This document shows, piece after piece, positions 59,119 through 64,000 of a stretch of 64,000 nt of DNA; the first letter of the stretch is position 1; each line of letters opens with the position of its first letter. This stretch comes from Acutalibacter muris (GTDB lineage: Bacteria > Bacillota > Clostridia > Oscillospirales > Acutalibacteraceae): positions 3,038,001 through 3,102,000 of the forward strand of contig NZ_CP021422.1 in assembly GCF_002201475.1 (NCBI RefSeq), written 5' to 3'. A program made the position numbers and the translations under genes. The notes under the pieces are model-generated. The model was given only the letters and a program-made list of their open reading frames with translations, did not search any database and was not told where the DNA came from.

Positions 59119-60669
59119 ATGAACATTTTATTGGTGGACGATGACCTGGATGTGATAGAGGGAATCATGGACGGTGTGGACTGGGAAGGGCTGGGCTTCC
59201 GGCAGGTGTATCTGGCCCAGAGCGCGAAAAGAGCCAGGGAGATTCTTCAGGAACAGGATGTCTCCGTATTGCTGACCGATATCGAGATGCCGGGCGGCAG
59301 CGGGCTGGAACTGCTGGAGTGGGTGCGGGACAATCAGCTGGACGTGGTCACGTTGTTTTACACCAGCTTTGCCAGCTTCAACTATGCCCAAAAAGCGTTG
59401 GAGCTGCACAGCTTTGCCTACTTCCTCAAGCCCATCGCCTATCCGGAGCTGCAGGGGCATTTGTTCCGGGCCAGAGACGAGGCCCTGCGGCTGCGCAGCC
59501 TGAAACGCCCCGAAAGCGACCCCAAGGCAGGATTGCGGGATCGCAAGGAGAGGTTTTGGAAGAAGCTCCTGCTGAACGAAATCCCCAAGTCCGTGGAACA
59601 TGCGGGGGATTCCGTCAGCTATGAGCCCCAAGCGCGGTTCATGCTCTGCGTCTGCATCCTGGGCGATTCCTCCGAGCAGATCAGCAGCTGGAAAAAGTAT
59701 GCGGCCTTGAACGTCCTGGAGGAGATGGCGGAGGACCTGAGCCTGGCCGTCGAGGCGCTTTTCACTTTGCCGGGCGGGGAAGTCTGCATCATAATCCGGG
59801 AAGGGGACGAAGGGAGCGAGACGCGTTTGCTCAAGCTTCATCAGGAGCTGAGTTCCTTTGTGAAGAAGTATCTGTCGGGCTGGGTCAACCTGTACTACGC
59901 CCTGGGGACAGGCGTCCAGGACGCGCCCCAAGCATACGCCCAGGTCCGGGTCTGTGCGGACGACGATGTGTCCAGAAAAGGGGGCGCCTGTGCGGCCAGG
60001 GACTATCAGCAGAATTCTTTTCCTTATGATGGGGAAAAGGTGCGGGAATGGGGCAGCGCCCTCTCTTCCGGTCAGACGGCCCAGGTGCAAAAGGATATCT
60101 GTGCCTATCTGGATCAGCTTTCCGCTCAGGGGAAACTGAACATGCCCTTTATCAAATATATGCGCATTGACCTGATGCAGACCATTCACACCCTGCTCAA
60201 GCAAAAACAGATTTCCGCCCATGACCTGTTTTCCGATGAGCGCTTCGATTCCCTGCGGGCAAGCTCCCTGCAATCGGTGGAGCATATGAAACGCTACCTA
60301 TGCTACGTGGTAGAGACCGCCGGGGAATATATGGAGTACATCCGGGAATCCGGCTCGGTGGTGAGCAAGATGAAGGACTATATCGGCGAGCATTATAGCG
60401 AGGATGTAACCCGGGCCGTCCTGTCCAAAGTGTTCTACCTGAACCCCGACTATCTCTCCCGGGTTTTCAAGAAAAAGACGGGCGTTTCCATCGGCGGCTA
60501 CCTCCAGGAGGTTCGTATGTGCCAGGCAAAAGAACTCCTCGCCCATACCGACACCCCCGTCAACGAGGTGGCCATGCAGGTGGGCTACGACAATATCTCC
60601 TACTTCTCCCATGTGTTCAAGGAGAAAACCGGCCTCACCCCCATCGAGTACCGGCGCAAGAACCGCTGA
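59119..60669 (+). CDS. YesN-type response regulator with AraC HTH
   Basis: The 516-residue protein has a receiver domain (1-120) with phospho-acceptor Asp54 in LLTDIEMPGGSG and acidic Asp7-8, a long middle region (about 135-400), and a C-terminal AraC double HTH (about 410-515; FYLNPDYLSRVFKKKTGVSI and AMQVGYDNISYFSHVFKEKT). Such regulators pair with YesM-type sensor kinases and control carbohydrate importers. No kinase gene is adjacent. The divergent operon on one side and the CUT1 importer on the other are its likely targets. GAGGTG precedes the ATG. Confidence 0.92.
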   Translation: MNILLVDDDLDVIEGIMDGVDWEGLGFRQVYLAQSAKRAREILQEQDVSVLLTDIEMPGGSGLELLEWVRDNQLDVVTLFYTSFASFNYAQKALELHSFAYFLKPIAYPELQGHLFRARDEALRLRSLKRPESDPKAGLRDRKERFWKKLLLNEIPKSVEHAGDSVSYEPQARFMLCVCILGDSSEQISSWKKYAALNVLEEMAEDLSLAVEALFTLPGGEVCIIIREGDEGSETRLLKLHQELSSFVKKYLSGWVNLYYALGTGVQDAPQAYAQVRVCADDDVSRKGGACAARDYQQNSFPYDGEKVREWGSALSSGQTAQVQKDICAYLDQLSAQGKLNMPFIKYMRIDLMQTIHTLLKQKQISAHDLFSDERFDSLRASSLQSVEHMKRYLCYVVETAGEYMEYIRESGSVVSKMKDYIGEHYSEDVTRAVLSKVFYLNPDYLSRVFKKKTGVSIGGYLQEVRMCQAKELLAHTDTPVNEVAMQVGYDNISYFSHVFKEKTGLTPIEYRRKNR

Positions 60670-60689
60670 GAGCGTGGGCATCCGGCGGC

Positions 60690-60746
60690 TTAGGGGCTCC
60701 GCCCCTAAGAACCCCGCCACTTTTGAAAAAGTGGACAAAACTTTTA
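60690..60746 (-). repeat. Dispersed hairpin repeat, copy B
   Basis: On the minus strand it shares the AAAAGTTTTGTCCAC core and CCACTTTT/AAAAGTGG stem with copy A at 15317-15367. A GGGGC..GCCCC stem follows. It lies 20 bases after the response regulator stop, in a 318-base gap that otherwise holds only the terminator at 60829. Confidence 0.7.
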
Positions 60747-60828
60747 CCTCGAACCTTTTTCGGGACAAACCGTAGGGCTCACGCGCGACAGTAAGGCTCT
60801 GCAAATGGAAAAAATCAGGTGCATCCAA

Positions 60829-60862
60829 AGAAAAGACCGGGCTCCTCAAGAGGGCCCGGTCC
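60829..60862 (-). terminator. Terminator of the esterase/importer operon
   Basis: On the minus strand GACCGGGC pairs with GCCCGGTC, followed by TTTTCTTT. It lies 126 bases past the esterase stop. Confidence 0.82.
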
Positions 60863-60987
60863 CATTATTATCCCAAAAGTGAATGAATTTGGCGGGTCCA
60901 GCGCCGCGAGAGTTACTTGCAACTCTTGCGCGCATGGCGAGGAATTTGGGGGCGAGAAGCTCCCAAGGTCTTGCCGGAGGCCAAAAG

Positions 60988-61797
60988 TTAGATTTGCCGC
61001 TTGCCGGCCTGGGCATAGCAGTCGGTACGGGGCAGCCAATCCAGGAACTTCTCGATCTCCAGGTTCCAGAACCGCCACTCGTGGCCGTAATCTGGATGCT
61101 CGTCCCAGGTCACGTCCGCGCCCAGGCCGACCAGTTTATCCCGGAAGTCCTGGTTGGCCTTATAGAGGAAGTCCTTGGCCCCGCAGGCAACGTACGCCTT
61201 GGGGAAGGTTTTCCCATCTGCGGCCAGCTTCTCGGCCAGGGAGGCGGGATCGATAGAGGGGTCTACCTCCGCCTGGCCGCTTGCGGCGGCCATAGCGTCA
61301 GCAACCAGCAGGGCCGGGTTCAACTGCACAGCCGCGGAGAATGCGCCGAGGGCCTTGAAGCGCTCCGGATGGGTCAGCGCGTGGACCAGGGTGCCGTAGC
61401 CGCCCATGGAAAGCCCGGCGATGTAGGTGTGCTCCGGCTCCCGGGCGATGGGGAACATACCGCCCACAAAGTCGGGGAGCTCCTCGGAGACGAAAGTGAA
61501 GAAATCATCGCCGCCCAGCTTCACGTAGCTCTTATTCTCAGCGGACAGATTCACGATGGCAATCTGCCGCTCCTCGGCGAACAGCTCCACATTGGTGTAG
61601 CCGGTCCAGGTGGCGTGGTTGTTGCCCATACCGTGGAGCAGGTAGAGCACGGGGTACTTCTCCTTGGGGGTGTGGCTGGGCTTGCCGCCGCCGTTCATGC
61701 CCATGGAATCGGGGATGGTGGGGCTGGGGATGACCACGGTGATGTCCACGGTACGCTTTAAGGTGTAGGAGATGAAATTGCAGGTAAACTTGGCCAT
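60988..61797 (-). CDS. Tributyrin/S-formylglutathione hydrolase-like esterase
   Basis: The protein of about 269 residues is an alpha/beta hydrolase of the esterase D group: LYLLHGMGNNHATW is the oxyanion segment, and Ser130 in IAGLSMGGYG is the nucleophile. A late Asp and the His in HPDYGHEWRFW complete the triad. It resembles EstA tributyrin esterases. There is no signal peptide. The ATG at 61797 follows AAAGGA at a slightly long spacing. It is the last gene of the leftward binding protein-permease-permease operon. Confidence 0.9.
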   Translation of the reverse strand: MAKFTCNFISYTLKRTVDITVVIPSPTIPDSMGMNGGGKPSHTPKEKYPVLYLLHGMGNNHATWTGYTNVELFAEERQIAIVNLSAENKSYVKLGGDDFFTFVSEELPDFVGGMFPIAREPEHTYIAGLSMGGYGTLVHALTHPERFKALGAFSAAVQLNPALLVADAMAAASGQAEVDPSIDPASLAEKLAADGKTFPKAYVACGAKDFLYKANQDFRDKLVGLGADVTWDEHPDYGHEWRFWNLEIEKFLDWLPRTDCYAQAGKRQI

Positions 61798-61845
61798 GAT
61801 AAACACATTCCTTTCTTTGCTTGAATCAGTGTGCCCCATATAGCG

Positions 61846-61875
61846 CTGGCCCGGGGATAGACTGTCCCGGGCCAG
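61846..61875 (-). terminator. Intercistronic hairpin before the esterase gene
   Basis: CTGGCCCGGG and CCCGGGCCAG form a perfect 10-pair stem with a 10-base loop and no T-run. It lies between the permease stop and the esterase start and could lower enzyme expression relative to the importer. The layout echoes the hairpin at 10656. Confidence 0.65.
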
Positions 61876-61911
61876 GCAGGGGGTGAGAATATTTTGTGAG
61901 CTTAGTAGGCT

Positions 61912-62799
61912 TTAGCCCTTCACAGCCCCCAGCATAATGCCGCTGGCAAAGTATTTTTGCAGGAAAGGGTACACCACCAAAATGGGCAAAATAGCCACAA
62001 ATGCGATGGCCATGCGGATGGACACCTGAGGGATCTGCATCAGTGAACCGGAATTGGCCGTAGACTGCGCCGCCAGAGCCTGGATATCCTGAATCATGCG
62101 GTTCAACAGGGTCTGGATGCTGAACATGTTGGACTTGTTGATGTAGTACAGGCCGTTGGTCCAGTCGTTCCAGTATGACAGGCCGGTAAACAGGCCAATG
62201 GTCACCAAGATGGGTTTGCCCAAGGGAAGGACAATTTTCCAGTAAATTGTCATATAGCCCGCACCGTCTATCTTTGCCGCTTCGTAAATATCCGCCGGTA
62301 TGCTGGTAGCAAAAAAGGTGCGCACCAGGATGATGTTGAACGCGCCCAGCAGGAAGTTGGGGAAGATGTAGGCCCAGATGGTATTACGGATACCGAAGGT
62401 GGTGGTCCACATGATATAGGACGGCACCAGGCCCCCAGAGAACAGCATGGTAAAAAACACATAGAAGGTAATGATCCGCCGCCCGGGCAGGTCCTTTAGG
62501 GACAGAGGAAAGGCCATCAAGGAAGAGAGGATAATGCTTAGGGACGTGCCGATTATGGTGGCCAGCACCGTGATTCCATAAGCCCGGAATACGGTGGCGG
62601 AGTTTTGCAGAATGTACTGGTAAGCCCCTGTGCTGAGTTTGGCTGGGAAGAAAGAGTAGCCGTTTGCCACCAGGGTGTTCTCGTCTGTGATGGATGACAT
62701 GAACAGCAGCACAAGAGGCAGTATCATGCACAGCGAGACCAGCAGCAGGATAATGTTTATCACTATCTGATAGGCCTTACGGCCCTTTGACATGATCAT
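61912..62799 (-). CDS. Carbohydrate ABC transporter permease (LplC-like), second importer
   Basis: The protein of about 295 residues has six helices and the EAA loop IYEAAKIDGAGYMTIYWKIV. It ends in PFLQKYFASGIMLGAVKG. AAGGAGG stands eight bases before the ATG at 62799. It pairs with the permease encoded just upstream. No ATPase gene is near. Confidence 0.92.
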   Translation of the reverse strand: MIMSKGRKAYQIVINIILLLVSLCMILPLVLLFMSSITDENTLVANGYSFFPAKLSTGAYQYILQNSATVFRAYGITVLATIIGTSLSIILSSLMAFPLSLKDLPGRRIITFYVFFTMLFSGGLVPSYIMWTTTFGIRNTIWAYIFPNFLLGAFNIILVRTFFATSIPADIYEAAKIDGAGYMTIYWKIVLPLGKPILVTIGLFTGLSYWNDWTNGLYYINKSNMFSIQTLLNRMIQDIQALAAQSTANSGSLMQIPQVSIRMAIAFVAILPILVVYPFLQKYFASGIMLGAVKG

Positions 62800-62812
62800 G
62801 ATGTTTGCCTCC

Positions 62813-63739
62813 TTAGAAAATCGCGTTTTCGGCGCTGGCCTTACGCACCACAAGGTTCGATACCATTACCAGCGTGAACCCTACCACAGACTGCAGGAGG
62901 CCCGCCGCAGAGGACCGCCCGATGCCGCCGGTGCTCATCAGCGCCCGGTAGACGTAGGTGTCGATGGTGTTGGTCACAGAGTAGAGCGAGCCGGAGTTTT
63001 GCGGCACCTGGTAGAACAGGCCGAAGTCCGAGTAGAAGATGCGCCCGATATTCATGATAAGAAGGGTAATGATGGACGGCACCAGGCAGGGCAGGGTAAT
63101 TTGGGTGATCTGCTGCCACTTGCTGGCTCCGTCCAACTCCGCCGCCTCATAGAAGCTCTGGTCGATACCGGCAATGGCCGCAATGTAAATCAGTGTGCCG
63201 TAGCCCACGCCCTTCCAGCAGTTGGTGATAATGAGGATCAGCGGCCACCAGGTGGTGTCATTGTACCACTGCACGGGATCTAAACCCAGCAGGGGCAGAA
63301 GGGTTTTATTGAACATACCGTTCTCATGGCTCAAAAGGGCGAACACAATGTAGCTGACCACCACGATGGAGATTAAAAACGGCAGTAAAATTGAACTTTG
63401 GTACAGCTTCTTCATGCGGTTGTTGACCACATCTGAAATAAAGATGGCCAGAATGATACCCACAACCATGTTCACAATGATAAAGGCCACATTGTACAGC
63501 AGGGTGTTGCGGACGATAATGGCCGCCTCGTTGGTGCCGAACAGAAACTCGAAGTTCTTCAGACCTGCCCAAGGGCTGCCATAAATACCGTCGTTCACAT
63601 TGTAGGTCTTAAAAGCCACCACAATGCCGGTCATAGGAATATAATTGTTGATAAACAGGTAGACCGCACCGGGCAACAACATCAGGTACAGGGGGATATA
63701 CTGCTTAAACCGGGCCAAGGTTAGTTTCTTTTTGTCCAT
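62813..63739 (-). CDS. Carbohydrate ABC transporter permease (LplB-like), second importer
   Basis: The 308-residue protein has six helices and the EAA loop FYEAAELDGASKWQQITQIT. The start is GAGGAGG-supported. It lies between the binding protein and the second permease. The two importers in this window share the gene order but differ in sequence, so they likely transport different sugars. Confidence 0.92.
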   Translation of the reverse strand: MDKKKLTLARFKQYIPLYLMLLPGAVYLFINNYIPMTGIVVAFKTYNVNDGIYGSPWAGLKNFEFLFGTNEAAIIVRNTLLYNVAFIIVNMVVGIILAIFISDVVNNRMKKLYQSSILLPFLISIVVVSYIVFALLSHENGMFNKTLLPLLGLDPVQWYNDTTWWPLILIITNCWKGVGYGTLIYIAAIAGIDQSFYEAAELDGASKWQQITQITLPCLVPSIITLLIMNIGRIFYSDFGLFYQVPQNSGSLYSVTNTIDTYVYRALMSTGGIGRSSAAGLLQSVVGFTLVMVSNLVVRKASAENAIF

Positions 63740-63770
63740 ATCCGTCCTCCTCGGTTTCCCTCAAGAGGGG

Positions 63771-64000
63771 TTATTGTTTCTCCAGCCATTCGTTGAACTG
63801 CTTCTGCTTCTCATCCATGACAGTCTGCAGGCCGGCGGCATACAAGGCGTCGTTGAATTCCTTTATTTTAGCGTCCAGATCATCCACCACGCCAAAGGCC
63901 AGATCCTTGCGGTACTGTTCCACCACGGAATTCAGCTGCGCTTCTTCATTGGCAACGGGAGTGGAATCAAAGGTAAAGCCATACGCTTTGGAGGTGGTGA
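63771..64000 (-). CDS. Solute-binding lipoprotein of the second importer, C-terminal end (partial)
   Basis: The last 75 residues (AYGFTFDSTPVANEEAQLNS at the visible start, ending QKQFNEWLEKQ) match the C-terminus of LipO-like binding proteins, where the sequence after the hinge is Glu/Lys-rich. The gene continues beyond the window. Its stop is 31 bases before the first permease. Confidence 0.82.
   Translation of the reverse strand, partial: TTSKAYGFTFDSTPVANEEAQLNSVVEQYRKDLAFGVVDDLDAKIKEFNDALYAAGLQTVMDEKQKQFNEWLEKQ

Noticed and set aside
1..64000. CRISPR arrays, rRNA genes and insertion sequences
   Set aside because: No regularly spaced repeats, rRNA segments or DDE transposase genes were seen in the window.

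Overview
The window looks like a chromosome segment of a spore-forming, GC-rich Firmicute, most likely an Oscillospirales/Ruminococcaceae-type gut anaerobe. The evidence is spoIIR, addB, recO, mutS2, an efp gene followed by a zinc-ribbon gene, an mltG/U32-peptidase pair, S-layer-homology repeats, lipoprotein-dependent CUT1 sugar importers without their own ATPases, and strong AGGAGG ribosome binding sites. Two lower-GC mobile segments interrupt this background.

Layout. (1) 1-7.4 kb is the right part of an integrative element: the end of a MATE pump, a cysteine-rich KTR protein, a divergent XRE regulator / sigma-like pair around a cluster of GTATT..AATAC boxes, a roughly 400-nt hairpin-rich leader, mazF, a 49-aa protein, and three overlapping large serine recombinase genes, of which the middle one lacks the catalytic domain. 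A fragment resembling the C-terminus of the 23S rRNA methyltransferase RlmD lies just outside. (2) 7.7-14.5 kb holds an SLH protein and a GH42 beta-galactosidase operon with a CUT1 importer. (3) 14.7-31.3 kb is housekeeping: efp, addB, spoIIR, a metal-exporter-like protein, ispE, an aminotransferase/Lrp pair, a PHP phosphatase, mutS2, recO and a Na/Pi transporter. (4) 31.5-43.2 kb is a mostly tightly overlapping plus-strand series: ispDF, GH29 alpha-fucosidase, a transglutaminase-like protein, nitroreductase, then an orphan solute-binding lipoprotein, thyX, an RpiB-like protein, tmk, a DJ-1 protein, mltG and a U32 peptidase. (5) 43.2-44.2 kb holds an XRE regulator and a tRNA-Arg(CCG) preceded by a truncated copy of itself and of its leader. 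(6) 44.2-53.3 kb is a mobilizable element region: a DUF4160 module, a decayed phosphotransferase gene, two tyrosine recombinases, a relaxase with a nested out-of-frame gene, mobC, an oriT-like palindrome cluster, a RepA-like ATPase, DUF6076 and DUF6809. (7) 53.4-64 kb is a catabolic locus: a carboxylesterase, a CocE-type hydrolase, a CitMHS carboxylate transporter and a metallo-beta-lactamase-fold hydrolase, then a YesN-type response regulator, and a divergent operon with an esterase and a second CUT1 importer.

How the genes work together. The two importers and the three glycosidase/esterase groups suggest use of host or plant glycans and esters. The thyX-tmk pair supplies thymidylate, and ispDF and ispE serve the non-mevalonate isoprenoid pathway. 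The most unusual observations are the three-recombinase module with its structured leader, the gene nested in the relaxase, the tRNA-Arg scar, and the ester-hydrolase/carboxylate-transporter locus. All family names rest on reading the sequence and on knowledge of the families; no database search was run.
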